Part shown: positions 9,562 through 20,019 of the stretch, piece after piece
How the letters are laid out: each line of letters begins with the position of its first letter
Numbering within the stretch: the stretch's first letter is position 1
Assembly: GCF_028369135.1 (NCBI RefSeq)
Contig: NZ_JAPWHW010000006.1
Location: 147,867-211,866, forward strand
Length of the DNA stretch: 64,000 nt
Direction: 5' to 3'
Source of the DNA: Roseovarius sp. ZX-A-9
Lineage (GTDB): Bacteria > Pseudomonadota > Alphaproteobacteria > Rhodobacterales > Rhodobacteraceae
Notes under the pieces: generated by a model
The model's database searches: none
Seen by the model: only the letters and a program-made list of their open reading frames with translations
What the model was told of the DNA's origin: nothing
Made by a program: the position numbers and the translations under genes

Positions 9562-11096
9562 CGATCCTGACCCTCACCCCCGGTGCAGTGACGCTGGCCG
9601 ATCTTGCAAATATCTATTGGAACGAAGCGTCTGTGCGCCTTGATCCGTCGTGCCACGCCGCGATCGAACTGGCGCATGACCGCATCGCGCAGGCCGTCGC
9701 AGGCACCGATGCGGTTTACGGTGTGAATACCGGGTTCGGCAAACTGGCCAGCGTCAAGATCGCATCCGAAGATACCGCCGCGTTGCAACGCAACCTGATC
9801 CTGTCGCATTGCTGCGGCGTAGGCCCCGCGATCCCGCGCCGCCACGCGCGGCTGCTGATGGCGCTGAAACTGCTCAGCCTCGGGCGCGGCGCCTCGGGTG
9901 TGCGGCTGGAGCTGGTGCATCTGCTGGAAGGGATGCTGGCCAAGGGCGTGACGCCCGTCATCCCGGCGCAGGGGTCGGTCGGGGCGTCGGGTGATCTGGC
10001 ACCGCTGGCCCATATGGCCGCGGTGATGATGGGCCATGCCGAGGCCGAATTCGGCGGAAAAGTGATGCCGGGTGCCGATGCACTGGCAGCGGCGGGCCTG
10101 ACGCCGGTGGCGCTTGGCCCCAAGGAAGGGCTGGCCCTGATCAACGGCACGCAATTCTCGACCGCTTTCGCGTTGGCCGGGCTTTTTGGCGCATGGCGCG
10201 CGGCGCATTCGGCGCTGATCACATCGGCGCTGAGCACTGACGCGATCATGGGTTCCACCGCACCCTTGCAGCCCGAGATCCACGCCTTGCGCGGCCATGC
10301 GGGCCAGATCGAGGCCGGGGCAACGATGCGCGCGCTGCTGGACGGCTCTGAAATCCGCGAAAGCCACGTGGTGGATGACGCCCGCGTGCAGGACCCCTAT
10401 TGCATCCGCTGCCAGCCGCAGGTGACGGGTGCTGCGATGGACGTGCTGCGCATGGCCGCCCGCACGCTGGAAGTGGAGGCGAACGCCGCCACTGACAACC
10501 CGCTGGTGCTGGTGGGGGCCGACCTGATCGTTTCGGGGGGCAATTTCCACGCCGAGCCGGTGGGCTTTGCCGCCGACATGATCGCGCTGGCGATCGCCGA
10601 AATCGGCGCGATTGCGCAGCGGCGCGTGGCGTTGATTGTCGATCCGGTGCTCAGCTTCAACCTGCCGCCGTTCCTGACGCCCAATCCGGGCCTGAACAGC
10701 GGTTATATGATCGCGGAAGTGACCACCGCCGCATTGATGAGCGAGAACAAGCATCTGGCCAACCCTTGCGTCACCGACAGCACGCCGACATCCGCCAACC
10801 AGGAGGACCATGTCAGCATGGCCGCACATGGCGCGCGGCGTCTGGGGCAGATGGTCGAGAACCTGGAGCGCATCCTCGGGGTGGAGCTGCTCTGCGCCGC
10901 GCAGGGCATCGAGTTTCGCGCGCCGCTGAAAACCAGCGAGACATTGCAGCGCGTCGTGGCGCGTGTGCGCGAGGATGTCGCGACCCTGGGCGAAGATCGC
11001 TATCTGGCGCCCGATCTGGAGCGCGCCGCCACCATCATCGCCAGCGGGGCCATCGTGGCTGCCGCCGGGATCACAATGCCGGAGATTTCTGCATGA
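9558..11096 (+). CDS. hutH: histidine ammonia-lyase
   Basis: First step of histidine breakdown, giving urocanate and ammonia (512 residues, normal family length). The MIO cofactor triad is Ala143-Ser144-Gly145 in [27 protein letters not shown] near residue 54 and the [18 protein letters not shown] segment are also diagnostic. The start is GTG at 9558, overlapping the hutI stop, and the TGA overlaps the hutG ATG, so translation is coupled on both sides. Confidence 0.97.
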   Translation: MTILTLTPGAVTLADLANIYWNEASVRLDPSCHAAIELAHDRIAQAVAGTDAVYGVNTGFGKLASVKIASEDTAALQRNLILSHCCGVGPAIPRRHARLLMALKLLSLGRGASGVRLELVHLLEGMLAKGVTPVIPAQGSVGASGDLAPLAHMAAVMMGHAEAEFGGKVMPGADALAAAGLTPVALGPKEGLALINGTQFSTAFALAGLFGAWRAAHSALITSALSTDAIMGSTAPLQPEIHALRGHAGQIEAGATMRALLDGSEIRESHVVDDARVQDPYCIRCQPQVTGAAMDVLRMAARTLEVEANAATDNPLVLVGADLIVSGGNFHAEPVGFAADMIALAIAEIGAIAQRRVALIVDPVLSFNLPPFLTPNPGLNSGYMIAEVTTAALMSENKHLANPCVTDSTPTSANQEDHVSMAAHGARRLGQMVENLERILGVELLCAAQGIEFRAPLKTSETLQRVVARVREDVATLGEDRYLAPDLERAATIIASGAIVAAAGITMPEISA

Positions 11097-11893
11097 ACGC
11101 GATTGAAGTGAACCAGGGCGACAGCCCGATTGTTCTGGGCCTGCCGCATACCGGAACCCATATTCCCGATGTGGTCTCCGCCAAGCTGAATGCACGTGGC
11201 AAGGGGCTGGATGATACCGACTGGCATATCCACGAGCTTTACGACGGGCTGCTGGAAGGTGCGACGACCGTACGCGCCATGTTCCACCGCTATGTCATCG
11301 ATGCCAATCGCGACCCGTCGGGCGCGTCGCTCTATCCCGGACAGAACACCACCGGGCTGGTACCGCTGACCGATTTCGACGGCAATGACATCTGGGACAG
11401 GCCGCCCAGCGACAGCGAAATCGAAGAACGCCGCCTGACCTTCCACGCACCGTACCATGCGGCGCTTGAGGCTGAACTGGCGCGGGTGCGCGACATTCAC
11501 GGCGTGGCGATCTTGTACGATTGCCACTCGATCAGGTCGGTTATCCCCTATCTTTTCGAAGGCACCTTGCCGGGTTTCAACATTGGCACCAATCTGGGGA
11601 CAACCTGCGATCCGGCCATCGAAAGCGCCGTGGCCGAGATATGTGCCGGGGCGAAGGGCTACAGCTCGGTGATCAACGGGCGGTTCAAGGGCGGCTGGAC
11701 CACCCGCCACTATGGCCAGCCCGGCAGCGGCATCCACGCGATCCAGATGGAGCTGGCGCAATCAACCTACCTCACGGATGAGGCGGCCCCCTGGGAATAT
11801 GACGCCGCCAAGGCCGCGCGGCTGCGCCCGATCCTGAAGCAGATCCTGACAAAACTGGCCGACATGGCCCCTACCCTTGGAGGCAACACATGA
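11093..11893 (+). CDS. hutG: N-formylglutamate deformylase
   Basis: Last step of this histidine pathway variant: N-formylglutamate to glutamate and formate (266 residues). The N-terminal [12 protein letters not shown] is the family's first metal motif. [20 protein letters not shown] and [13 protein letters not shown] carry further conserved residues, and [11 protein letters not shown] is near the C-terminus. It begins inside the hutH stop codon and its own TGA overlaps the hutU start. It pairs functionally with hutF. Confidence 0.95.
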   Translation: MNAIEVNQGDSPIVLGLPHTGTHIPDVVSAKLNARGKGLDDTDWHIHELYDGLLEGATTVRAMFHRYVIDANRDPSGASLYPGQNTTGLVPLTDFDGNDIWDRPPSDSEIEERRLTFHAPYHAALEAELARVRDIHGVAILYDCHSIRSVIPYLFEGTLPGFNIGTNLGTTCDPAIESAVAEICAGAKGYSSVINGRFKGGWTTRHYGQPGSGIHAIQMELAQSTYLTDEAAPWEYDAAKAARLRPILKQILTKLADMAPTLGGNT

Positions 11894-13557
11894 GCGATCC
11901 CCGCAAGAACACCCGTGACATCTATCCCGCGACCGGAAGCGAGATCACGGCCAAGAGTTGGCTGACCGAGGCGCCGATGCGGATGCTGATGAACAACCTG
12001 CACCCTGACGTGGCCGAGAACCCGCATGAGCTGGTGGTTTATGGCGGCATCGGGCGGGCGGCACGCACCTGGAACGACTTTGACAAGATCGTGGCCAGCC
12101 TGAAAGACCTCGAAGAGGACCAGACGCTGCTGGTGCAGTCGGGCAAGCCCGTGGGCGTATTCCAGACCCACAAGGACGCGCCGCGCGTGCTGATTGCCAA
12201 CTCCAACCTCGTGCCGCATTGGGCGAACTGGGACCATTTCAACGAGCTCGATAAAAAGGGTTTGGCGATGTACGGCCAGATGACGGCCGGATCGTGGATT
12301 TACATTGGTTCCCAAGGCATTGTGCAGGGAACTTACGAGACATTCGTCGAGGCGGGCCGCCAGCATTACGGTGGCGATCTGACCGGCAAATGGATCCTCA
12401 CGGGCGGTCTGGGCGGCATGGGCGGCGCACAGCCGCTGGCCGCCGTGATGGCCGGTGCGTGCTGTCTGGCGGTTGAATGCAACCCTGACAGCATCGACTT
12501 CCGTTTGCGCACGAAATACGTCGACGAAAAGACCGAAAGCCTTGATGAAGCACTGGAAATGATCGACCGCTGGACCAAGGCCGGTGAGGCAAAGTCAGTC
12601 GCTTTGCTGGGCAATGCCGCCGATGTGTTCCCCGAACTGGTCAAGCGCGGCGTGCGCCCCGATATCGTCACGGACCAGACCAGCGCACATGACCCGATCA
12701 ACGGCTACCTGCCGCAGGGCTGGACGATGGCGGAATGGCGCGGCAAGCGCGAAAGCGACCCCAAGGCCGTGGAAAAGGCCGCCCGCGCCAGCATGAAGGT
12801 GCAGGTCAAGGCGATGGTGGATTTCCACGCCGCTGGCATCCCCACGGTCGATTATGGCAACAATATCCGTCAGATGGCGCTGGAAGAAGGGCTGGAAAAC
12901 GCCTTTGATTTCCCCGGTTTCGTACCCGCCTACATTCGCCCGCTGTTCTGCCGGGGCATCGGCCCGTTCCGCTGGGCCGCCCTGTCGGGCGATCCAGAGG
13001 ATATCTACAAGACCGACGCCAAGGTGAAGGAAATCCTGTCCGAGGACAGCCACCTGCACAACTGGCTGGACATGGCACGCGAGCGCATTGCGTTTCAGGG
13101 CCTGCCCGCGCGGATCTGCTGGGTCGGTCTGGGCGTGCGTCACAAGCTGGGGCTGGCCTTCAACGAGATGGTGCGCACCGGCGAGCTGAGCGCACCGATC
13201 GTGATTGGCCGCGACCATCTGGACAGCGGCTCGGTCGCCTCGCCCAACCGCGAGACGGAAGCGATGAAGGATGGCTCGGACGCGGTCAGCGACTGGCCAC
13301 TGCTGAATGCGCTGCTCAACACTGCCAGCGGGGCCACATGGGTGTCATTGCACCACGGTGGCGGTGTCGGCATGGGCTTCAGCCAGCATTCTGGCATGGT
13401 GATCTGCTGTGACGGGACCGAGGATGCAGACCGGCGCATCGCGCGGGTTCTGTGGAACGATCCGGCCACCGGTGTCATGCGCCATGCCGATGCGGGCTAT
13501 GACATCGCGCTGGATTGCGCGCGGGAAAACGGGCTGAACCTGCCCGGCATCCTGTAA
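11890..13557 (+). CDS. hutU: urocanate hydratase
   Basis: Second histidine-pathway enzyme, adding water to urocanate to form imidazolonepropionate with a tightly bound NAD+ (555 residues, full length). The NAD-binding glycine-rich stretch [17 protein letters not shown] is near residue 170. [26 protein letters not shown] and [19 protein letters not shown] are family hallmarks. It is the last gene of the hut operon and is followed by a strong intrinsic terminator. Confidence 0.97.
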   Translation: MSDPRKNTRDIYPATGSEITAKSWLTEAPMRMLMNNLHPDVAENPHELVVYGGIGRAARTWNDFDKIVASLKDLEEDQTLLVQSGKPVGVFQTHKDAPRVLIANSNLVPHWANWDHFNELDKKGLAMYGQMTAGSWIYIGSQGIVQGTYETFVEAGRQHYGGDLTGKWILTGGLGGMGGAQPLAAVMAGACCLAVECNPDSIDFRLRTKYVDEKTESLDEALEMIDRWTKAGEAKSVALLGNAADVFPELVKRGVRPDIVTDQTSAHDPINGYLPQGWTMAEWRGKRESDPKAVEKAARASMKVQVKAMVDFHAAGIPTVDYGNNIRQMALEEGLENAFDFPGFVPAYIRPLFCRGIGPFRWAALSGDPEDIYKTDAKVKEILSEDSHLHNWLDMARERIAFQGLPARICWVGLGVRHKLGLAFNEMVRTGELSAPIVIGRDHLDSGSVASPNRETEAMKDGSDAVSDWPLLNALLNTASGATWVSLHHGGGVGMGFSQHSGMVICCDGTEDADRRIARVLWNDPATGVMRHADAGYDIALDCARENGLNLPGIL

Positions 13558-13569
13558 CATCATCCCTAG

Positions 13570-13604
13570 CGCCGCTGCCCCGATCCGGGCGGCGGCGTTT
13601 TTTT
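13570..13604 (+). terminator. rho-independent terminator after hutU
   Basis: An 11-bp GC stem (CGCCGCTGCCC pairing with GGGCGGCGGCG, one G-T wobble) with a 6-base loop is followed directly by seven T residues. It begins 13 bases after the hutU stop. Confidence 0.92.
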
Positions 13605-13662
13605 ATGGCTCGCCCCCAGAGATTTTCTTGAGAACGCGGAATATGGGATTGCGCGGAACGCC

Positions 13663-14352
13663 CTAGTAGCGCGTGGTCAGGCGGTGGCCGGGGCGGTAGG
13701 TGAGCCGGACATAGGTCAGCGCCTGCCCTTCCCACCAGGTCGAACGTTCGACCGTGAAAACCGGGTCGCCGAGACTGCAACTGAGATGGTCCGCGATGTT
13801 CTTGTCCGCCAGTGCGGCGGAAAAGCTGATTTCCGCATCCGAGAACGGGATCGTCGAGACCAGCCATTCATTGGGGCCCGTCGTGGTGAAATCAGCCGTT
13901 TCCGCGTCCGGCAGGGCATCGAGACTGATCCAGCGATCCTCGTGCTGGTAGGGATCGCCGTCGGCGTAATGCATGCAGACCAGATGCAGCGACCGCCCCC
14001 CTGATTGCAGCTTGAGCCGTCCGCGCAGCCAGGCGGGCACATCCTCGACGATCTGGCTGACCAGGGAATAGCGGTATTCGGCGCCTTTCTCCTCGATTTC
14101 GCAGCGGACGATGGGAATGTCGAAACGCGCCTGCCGCAAGGGAGCCATGCGCACGCGGGTTCCTGCCTTGCGGCGCCGCTCGATGATCCCTTCATCGGCC
14201 AGTTCGCGCATCGCCCGGTTCACAGTGGCGCGCGCGCAGCCGTAGGTTTCGGCCAGTTCGACCTCGTTGGGCACAAGGCTGCCCGGTTGCCATTCACCCT
14301 TGGTGATCTTTGACAGGATGTCCGATTTCACATCCCTGTAGGTCGATGTCAT
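13663..14352 (-). CDS. hutC: histidine utilisation repressor, GntR family
   Basis: GntR-type regulator of the HutC subfamily, 229 residues. The N-terminal winged helix (about 1-70) contains ILSKITKGEWQPGSLVPNEV and CARATVNRAMRELADEGIIE. The C-terminal UTRA ligand domain (about 85-229) ends in FTVERSTWWEGQALTYVRLT. HutC proteins characterised elsewhere are released from DNA by urocanate. I chose the ATG at 14352 (MTSTYRDVKSDI) because it starts just before the helix-turn-helix; 17 further residues are possible upstream. It lies convergent to the hut operon, and a palindrome 45 bases upstream may give autoregulation. Confidence 0.88.
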   Translation of the reverse strand: MTSTYRDVKSDILSKITKGEWQPGSLVPNEVELAETYGCARATVNRAMRELADEGIIERRRKAGTRVRMAPLRQARFDIPIVRCEIEEKGAEYRYSLVSQIVEDVPAWLRGRLKLQSGGRSLHLVCMHYADGDPYQHEDRWISLDALPDAETADFTTTGPNEWLVSTIPFSDAEISFSAALADKNIADHLSCSLGDPVFTVERSTWWEGQALTYVRLTYRPGHRLTTRY

Positions 14353-14396
14353 GCCTTGGCACCCTTTTTTCAGGATTAACGCTAAGCATAACGCTT

Positions 14397-14413
14397 TATA
14401 CACTAGGTGTATA
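14397..14413. promoter_or_regulatory. 17-bp palindrome upstream of hutC, candidate operator
   Basis: TATACAC-TAG-GTGTATA has two perfect 7-base arms around a 3-base centre. It lies 45 bases upstream of the hutC start. It shares TGTATAG with the hutF-hutI operator but is not a full GTMTAKAC match, so it may be a variant HutC site or a site for another regulator. Confidence 0.6.
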
Positions 14414-14620
14414 GGCGAGCGGGTGCTGCGTCAGTTTGCGGTGCAGCGGGCGTTCTCCATCGCGATGGCTTCGTTTTGGGATTGCGGAACAACGTCACCG
14501 AAACCGGGCCTTGCCCGGCCGGAGAGCGTTATTTTCAAATTTTGTTTGAAAGTCCTATCCAAGTTTCTGACCATCCAAATGAGTACCCCGGCGGGATTTG
14601 CCATTCAAGCCAGCGCGAAA

Positions 14621-14645
14621 ATGCGGTATACCACCGCATGCGGTA
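14621..14645. promoter_or_regulatory. overlapping palindromes upstream of malate synthase
   Basis: ATGCGGTA occurs twice (14621-14628 and 14638-14645) with its partial reverse complement ACCGCAT between them (14633-14639). The first pair encloses the perfect palindrome GGTATACC (14625-14632), a core often seen in operators of FCD-type GntR regulators; the second forms ACCGCATGCGGT (14633-14644). The repeats end 49 bases before the glcB start, a fitting place for an operator. Confidence 0.6.
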
Positions 14646-14694
14646 CTTGAGAGCACCGCCACTCTCACCCCCTTCATCGTTTGAGGAGAGACTC

Positions 14695-16875
14695 ATGCCG
14701 TCCAGTCAGCCCACCCCCGAGCGCGTCATTCGCAACGATCTTCAGATTTCACCTGAGTTGGTCGCCTTCATCGAGACCGAAGCCCTGCCCGGATCGGGTG
14801 TCGCGCCCGATACGTTCTGGGCCGGGCTGGCAGACCTGATTCACGATTTCGGTCCCCGCAACGCCGCTTTGCTGGAAAAGCGCGCCACATTGCAGGAAGC
14901 AATCGACAAATGGCATCGCGACCGGCGGAACCAGCCGCATGACGGCACCGCCTACAAGGCATTTCTGAGCGAGATCGGCTATCTGCTGCCCGAGGGGGAT
15001 GATTTTAAGATCGAAACCGCGAATGTCGATCCCGAGATCGCGCAGGTTGCAGGGCCGCAACTGGTTGTGCCCAGCACCAATGCACGCTTCGTGCTGAACG
15101 CTGCGAACGCGCGCTGGGGCAGCCTGTATGACGGGTTTTACGGCACCGATGCGATGGGCTCGGTGCCGCCCTCTGGCGGGTTCGACACTGGCCGCGGCGC
15201 CCGCGTCGTCGCCCGCGCCGCGGTCTTTCTGGACGAGGCGTTTCCATTGCGCGACACCAGCCACGGCAAGGCGGTGCAATACGCGGTGCGCGATGGGAAG
15301 CTGAAGGTTGACGGCTCTGCCCTGATCGATCCGGAAAAATTCATCGGCTATCGCGGCCCGGCCGACGCCCCCAGCGCGGTATTGCTGCGCAATAACGGGC
15401 TGCATGTCGAACTTTGCTTTGACCGCGACCACCCGATCGGGCGCGAAACGCCCTCGGGGCTGGCCGATGTCATCCTGGAATCCGCCATGTCGGCGATCGT
15501 CGATTGCGAGGATTCCGTGGCCTGCGTCGATGCCGAGGACAAGGTGGTGGCATATCGCAACTGGCTGGGCCTGATGAAAGGCGATCTGACCGAAAGCTTT
15601 GACAAGGGGGGCCGGACGGTCACGCGCGTGCTCAGCCCCGACCGCAGCTATACCGGCGCGGATGGCGGTGAAATCACGCTCAAGGGGCGCGCACTGCTGC
15701 TGGTGCGCAATGTCGGCCACCTGATGACCAACCCGGCGATCCTGGATCGCAACGGCAACGAGGCGTATGAGGGGCTGCTTGATGCGATGATCACCACGCT
15801 GATCGCAATGCACGACCTGAACAAATCGACCGGCCCGCGCAATTCGCACACCGGCTCGGTCTATGTGGTCAAGCCCAAGATGCACGGCCCCGAAGAAGTC
15901 GCCTTTGCCGACGAGATCTTTGCCCATGTCGAAACCGTGCTGGGCCTGCCCGCGCACACGGTCAAGCTGGGCATCATGGACGAAGAGCGCCGCACCAGCG
16001 TCAACCTCAAGGAATGCATCCGCGCCGCCCGGCACCGGGTCTGCTTCATCAATACCGGGTTCCTGGATCGGACCGGCGACGAGATCCACACTTCGATGGA
16101 GGCCGGGCCGTTCAGCCGCAAGGATTTCATCAAGCGCAAGGGCTGGATCACCGCCTATGAGAACCAGAACGTCGATATCGGGCTGGAATGCGGCCTGTCG
16201 GGCAAGGCCCAGATCGGCAAGGGCATGTGGGCCATGCCCGACCGCATGGCCGCGATGATCGAAACCAAGATCGAACACCCCAAGGCGGGGGCAAATTGCG
16301 CCTGGGTGCCCAGCCCCACCGCCGCGACCCTGCATGCGCTGCACTACCACAAGGTAGATGTGTTCGCGGTGCAGGCCGATCTGGCCAGGCAGGGCCGCCG
16401 CGCCTATGTCGAGGCGTTGCTGGATATCCCGGTGGCGCAGTACCGCAAATGGACCAAGGCGCAGATCACCCGCGAGGTCGAGAACAACGCGCAGGGCATT
16501 CTGGGCTACGTGGTGCGCTGGATCGATCAGGGCGTGGGCTGTTCCAAGGTGCCCGACATCAACGATGTGGGGCTGATGGAGGACCGCGCGACCTGCAGGA
16601 TCTCGGCCCAGCATATTGCCAACTGGCTGCATCACGCGGTGGTCAGCCGCGACGAGGTCATGGCGATCATGCGCCGGATGGCCGAGGTCGTGGACAAGCA
16701 GAACGCCGGTGATCCGAACTATCGGCCGATGGCGCCGGGATTTGACGGAATCGCCTTTCAGGCGGCTTGCGATCTGGTTCTGGGAGGCACCAAAGACCCG
16801 TCCGGCTATACCGAACCGACCCTGCACGCCCGGCGGCTGGAAGTGAAAGCAGCCGCGCGGCAGTCGGCCAGTTAA
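14695..16875 (+). CDS. glcB: malate synthase G
   Basis: Condenses glyoxylate with acetyl-CoA to give malate, in the cytoplasm. The product has 726 residues, the usual length of the G isoform. Recognisable segments are [20 protein letters not shown], the catalytic-core part [37 protein letters not shown], the magnesium/glyoxylate region [15 protein letters not shown], and [20 protein letters not shown]. The start at 14695 is fixed by GAGGAGAG 6 bases upstream. It stands alone, but malate synthase is a second outlet for the glyoxylate that the purine genes at 18-32 kb would produce. Confidence 0.96.
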   Translation: MPSSQPTPERVIRNDLQISPELVAFIETEALPGSGVAPDTFWAGLADLIHDFGPRNAALLEKRATLQEAIDKWHRDRRNQPHDGTAYKAFLSEIGYLLPEGDDFKIETANVDPEIAQVAGPQLVVPSTNARFVLNAANARWGSLYDGFYGTDAMGSVPPSGGFDTGRGARVVARAAVFLDEAFPLRDTSHGKAVQYAVRDGKLKVDGSALIDPEKFIGYRGPADAPSAVLLRNNGLHVELCFDRDHPIGRETPSGLADVILESAMSAIVDCEDSVACVDAEDKVVAYRNWLGLMKGDLTESFDKGGRTVTRVLSPDRSYTGADGGEITLKGRALLLVRNVGHLMTNPAILDRNGNEAYEGLLDAMITTLIAMHDLNKSTGPRNSHTGSVYVVKPKMHGPEEVAFADEIFAHVETVLGLPAHTVKLGIMDEERRTSVNLKECIRAARHRVCFINTGFLDRTGDEIHTSMEAGPFSRKDFIKRKGWITAYENQNVDIGLECGLSGKAQIGKGMWAMPDRMAAMIETKIEHPKAGANCAWVPSPTAATLHALHYHKVDVFAVQADLARQGRRAYVEALLDIPVAQYRKWTKAQITREVENNAQGILGYVVRWIDQGVGCSKVPDINDVGLMEDRATCRISAQHIANWLHHAVVSRDEVMAIMRRMAEVVDKQNAGDPNYRPMAPGFDGIAFQAACDLVLGGTKDPSGYTEPTLHARRLEVKAAARQSAS

Positions 16876-17214
16876 GCCGCCCAAATCCGGCGCGGGTGGC
16901 CCCGAGGAAGTCACCAGGGGCCGGGCGCGCCGGAGGTCTGTTTTGCGGGACAAACCTGCCATCCTGCCTAGCAAACTGAGCGTCTGCTTTCGTGCTCAAT
17001 CATCGGGATAAAATCGAGAAACCCCGAGCAACTCCGCTTTCGAAATTAGGAATCGACTTCCGCTCGAGCATAAATACCGGTGGAGCAAAGAATGCCCGTA
17101 TTTCGGCACACGTACCTCGGCAGGCTTGATTCGAGAACAAAACTGCGACAACATGCTATTTATTCCTTTTTCCTTAAGAGTGTGCTGTTGAAATTGCATT
17201 TGGAGACTATTTCC
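16876..17214. other. intergenic region, glcB to VPLPA protein gene
   Basis: 339 bases. The left part holds an imperfect hairpin after glcB (listed). The remainder is less GC-rich than the surrounding genes, and TGGAGA about 10 bases before the next start is the likely ribosome-binding site. No other gene is supported. Confidence 0.6.
16887..16933 (+). terminator. hairpin after glcB, possible terminator
   Basis: CCGGCGCG (16887-16894) pairs with CGCGCCGG (16926-16933), and after a 3-base internal mismatch GGCCCC pairs with GGGGCC, closing on a 13-base loop. There is no clean T-run behind it, so it may act as a 3'-end stabiliser rather than an intrinsic terminator. Confidence 0.5.
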
Positions 17215-17832
17215 ATGAAACCAATTATTCTTTCCATTCTGACCAGTTTGCTCGCGATCCCTGCCCATGCCGCGACATATACATATGATTTCACCGCGGC
17301 GTTCGAATCGCGGAGCGGGACGAACGCCGCGAGCACGATTGTTGACACGGCGGCAGGGTTCTCGACACTCAGCGGCACGTTGGTGCTGGACGATACCTTG
17401 GTGTCGGCGGCAGCGACTTCTGCAACATACGGTCCTGCCAGCATCACGATCAACGAATTTGCGATCGGTGCTGCTGGGACGCTGGACGGTACCCGGGTCG
17501 ACAACATTGGTGGTTTTGATCAGTTTGTAGGGTTGAACGATGTCCCTTCTGATGGGCAATACTATGACCGTATTAGCTTTATAATCCGGGATTCCACCGC
17601 GGCGGCCTTTTCATCCACCGTCTTCCCTAACCCGCTGGTTCTCGCGGATTTCGACGCGCCGACCATGTTATTCACGTCATCTACGACTGCTAGTGCGCGC
17701 GAACGTATCGACTTTCGTTTTACCGATCTGACGGTGCGCGCGCCTTCGGCCGTACCATTGCCTGCGGGCCTGCCTTTGCTATTGGGTGGCATGGGACTTT
17801 TGGCCTTGGTTCGGCGTCGCAAAAGCAGCTGA
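17215..17832 (+). CDS. secreted protein with VPLPA-type C-terminal anchor
   Basis: 205 residues. Residues 1-19 are a signal peptide (MKPIILSILTSLLAIPAHA, cleavage after AHA). The mature part is rich in Ala, Thr and Ser with short beta-prone segments and no recognised catalytic motif. The C-terminus reads VPLPAGLPLLLGGMGLLAL followed by VRRRKSS: a PxPxx-like motif, a hydrophobic helix and a basic tail, the tripartite layout of VPLPA/PEP-CTERM sorting signals handled by exosortases. It is probably a surface or matrix protein. It stands alone between glcB and allE with low-GC flanks. Its function is unknown. Confidence 0.82.
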   Translation: MKPIILSILTSLLAIPAHAATYTYDFTAAFESRSGTNAASTIVDTAAGFSTLSGTLVLDDTLVSAAATSATYGPASITINEFAIGAAGTLDGTRVDNIGGFDQFVGLNDVPSDGQYYDRISFIIRDSTAAAFSSTVFPNPLVLADFDAPTMLFTSSTTASARERIDFRFTDLTVRAPSAVPLPAGLPLLLGGMGLLALVRRRKSS

Positions 17833-18266
17833 TCCTGCTCTCTGACTAAACCTCGTCTCTTGCAAGAGGCTGACGAATCTTTTGTGCATTTGCGCAGAAC
17901 GAGGGTTGTCCGCCATAAAGAGCATTCAAAGCCTTATGGCCGACATAAGCGCTTCTGTGGCTGTGTTGTCCTGCGCCTGAGCCGAACGGAATATGTGAAG
18001 TTGGATTGTCTTTAAAGCTGACATTCGTGAAACTGCAGCATTGGTCGCCTTGCGCTCGCAGCGGTCATTGCCTTCCGCCCCTCGGGATCACTCATCTGAG
18101 CCACGAACGGCAATGGGCTGCGGCCTTCCAGCCCTTTCTTCCGCCGCGCTTGAATATCGAAGTTTTTATCAAAATTTCGCGAAAGGTTCTATCTGGGCAA
18201 TCGCCGTGGCACCGGAATCGCGCGCATCCTATAGTTGGAGTGACTTCATCAAGGCGAGCGTGACCC
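17833..18266. other. 434-base intergenic region upstream of allE
   Basis: No open frame here has a credible start, ribosome-binding site or family motif. The base composition is mixed and poorer in GC than the flanking genes. TATAGT about 33 bases before the allE start could be a -10 element. It may contain a decayed gene or a promoter with upstream control sites, but I could not identify one. Confidence 0.5.
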
Positions 18267-19103
18267 ATGGCACCAAATTATTTTGCGCCCAAGGGCGGAC
18301 ATCCCGGGCAGGAACAGCTTTTGACGGACCGGGCAGTGTTTACCGATGCCTATGCCGTGATCCCCAAGGGGACGATGCGCGATATCACCACCAGTTTCCT
18401 GCCCTTCTGGGATGACACGCGGCTTTGGGTTCTGTCCCGCCCGCTCAGCGGGTTTGCCGAAACGTTTTCGCAATACATCATGGAAGTGGCTCCGGGCGGC
18501 GGCTCGGACCGGCCCGAGACTGATCCCGGCGCCGAGGGCGTGCTGTTCGTGGTCGAAGGCAGCGCGACGCTGACCGTGGATGGCGCGACGCATGAAATGA
18601 CACCGGGTGGCTATGCCTATCTGCCGCCCGCCAGCGGCTGGACGCTGCGCAACACCGGCGATGAGGTGCTGCGGTTCCACTGGATCCGAAAGGCATATGA
18701 GGCGGTTGATGGCCTGCCCATGCCAGAGGTTATCGTGACCAACGAGACCGAGGTCGCACCGACCGAGATGCCCGGCACGGATGGCAAATGGGCAACGACG
18801 CGGTTTGTCGATCCTGCCGATCTGCGCCACGACATGCATGTGACCATCGTCACGTTCGAGCCGGGCGCGGTCATCCCGTTTCTGGAAACCCACGTGATGG
18901 AGCACGGGCTGTATGTGCTGGAGGGCAAGGCGGTTTACCGGCTGAACTCCGATTGGGTCGAGGTCGAGGCCGGCGATTACATGTGGTTGCGCGCCTTCTG
19001 CCCGCAGGCTTGCTATGCGGGCGGGCCCGGCAAGTTCCGCTATCTGCTCTACAAGGATGTGAACCGGCATATGGCACTGCGCCCGGCGGGCGTTGCGGGC
19101 TAA
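18267..19103 (+). CDS. allE: (S)-ureidoglycine aminohydrolase
   Basis: Bicupin enzyme of purine ring breakdown that deaminates (S)-ureidoglycine to (S)-ureidoglycolate (278 residues, normal length). The first cupin spans about 65-135 (PETDPGAEGVLFVVEGSATL). The second spans about 190-265 and holds the metal and substrate site in FEPGAVIPFLETHVMEHGLY plus LEGKAVYRLN. It is separated from the other purine genes by the bhc operon. Its product is the substrate of AllA (27737), whose products are glyoxylate and urea. It ends 12 bases before bhcR ends on the other strand. Confidence 0.93.
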   Translation: MAPNYFAPKGGHPGQEQLLTDRAVFTDAYAVIPKGTMRDITTSFLPFWDDTRLWVLSRPLSGFAETFSQYIMEVAPGGGSDRPETDPGAEGVLFVVEGSATLTVDGATHEMTPGGYAYLPPASGWTLRNTGDEVLRFHWIRKAYEAVDGLPMPEVIVTNETEVAPTEMPGTDGKWATTRFVDPADLRHDMHVTIVTFEPGAVIPFLETHVMEHGLYVLEGKAVYRLNSDWVEVEAGDYMWLRAFCPQACYAGGPGKFRYLLYKDVNRHMALRPAGVAG

Positions 19104-19115
19104 AGCCGCGACCGG

Positions 19116-19958
19116 CTACGATCCGCCGCCGATCGCCACGGTCAGGTCATTGGCGGCGGCAACCACGGCCCGCGCGAGGTCCGCGATCTGGTCCGTGCCG
19201 ATGCGCGATGTCGGGCCGGAGACCGAAATGCCCGCAACCGGCTCCTTGTGGATGTCAAAGACCGGTGCCGCGATACAGCGCATACCCAGATTGCGCTCTT
19301 CCCCGTCGATCGAATAGCCCCGTTCCCGGATGGCGCGCAGATCGGCCATCAGTGCCTCGGGCGTGACCAGCGTGAATTCGGTGAATTGCTCCAGCGGCGC
19401 GGCCGCCAGAAACCTTTCGATCCGGGGGGCATCCATTTCCGCAAGCAGCGCCTTGCCGATCCCGGAGGCGTGCATGCGTGTCAGCGTACCGGGCGGGAAG
19501 AACGCGCGGATGCTGGCATGGGTTTCGACCTGGCTGACAAACAGCACATGACCATGCTGGGCGATCCCGAGATTCGCGGTCTCGCCGGTTTCCTCCATCA
19601 ACGCGCGCAGGATCGGGCGGGCGCGTTCCACTACGCTGGTGCGGCGCAGGAAACGCGCACCGATCACGAAGGCGCGCGGCCCGACATGCCAGACCTGATC
19701 CACCTGGTCGAACTCGACCAGCCCCCGCCCCTCCAGCGTGATCAGGATGCGGTAAATGGTGGCTGGTGACTGCCCCAAATCGCTGGCCAGGGTCGTCAGC
19801 GCCTTGCCCGGGCCTTCGCTGAGATACTCCAGCACCTCCATCGCGCGGTCCAGAGACTTGATGGTGTTCTGGGCCGTCTTGTCATGCCAGTCGCGGGGCC
19901 GACCGCGCGCCCGCCGGGGGCTTTTTTCGGGAGTATCCTGCGATTTCATGAGATGCAT
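19116..19958 (-). CDS. bhcR: IclR-family regulator of the beta-hydroxyaspartate cycle
   Basis: 280 residues with an N-terminal winged helix (about 35-95, with LASDLGQSPATIYRILITLE) and a C-terminal IclR effector domain (about 110-270, with HASGIGKALLAEM and RGYSIDGEERNLGMRCIAAP). It is transcribed divergently from bhcA across an AT-rich gap, the arrangement known for BhcR, whose DNA binding was reported to respond to glyoxylate. A basic PRRARGRPRDWHDK stretch precedes the DNA-binding domain. The name rests on position and family, so a sequence-level orthology check would firm it up. Confidence 0.88.
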   Translation of the reverse strand: MHLMKSQDTPEKSPRRARGRPRDWHDKTAQNTIKSLDRAMEVLEYLSEGPGKALTTLASDLGQSPATIYRILITLEGRGLVEFDQVDQVWHVGPRAFVIGARFLRRTSVVERARPILRALMEETGETANLGIAQHGHVLFVSQVETHASIRAFFPPGTLTRMHASGIGKALLAEMDAPRIERFLAAAPLEQFTEFTLVTPEALMADLRAIRERGYSIDGEERNLGMRCIAAPVFDIHKEPVAGISVSGPTSRIGTDQIADLARAVVAAANDLTVAIGGGS

Positions 19959-20019
19959 CTTTGTCCACGTGAAAATCTAAATCACCATATGAAAAATACA
20001 ACGCACTGACAATGCTTGA

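Larger units (their letters stand above)
14353..14694. other. intergenic control region between hutC and glcB
   Basis: 342 bases without a supported gene separate the divergent hutC and malate synthase starts. It holds the 17-bp palindrome at 14397 near the hutC end and the overlapping ATGCGGTA repeats at 14621 near the glcB end (both listed separately). No tRNA or small ORF with a ribosome-binding site stands out. Confidence 0.7.

Noticed and set aside
14749..16974. Minus-strand open frame of 741 codons opposite malate synthase G
   Set aside because: Shadow of the plus-strand gene, with no motif or ribosome-binding site.
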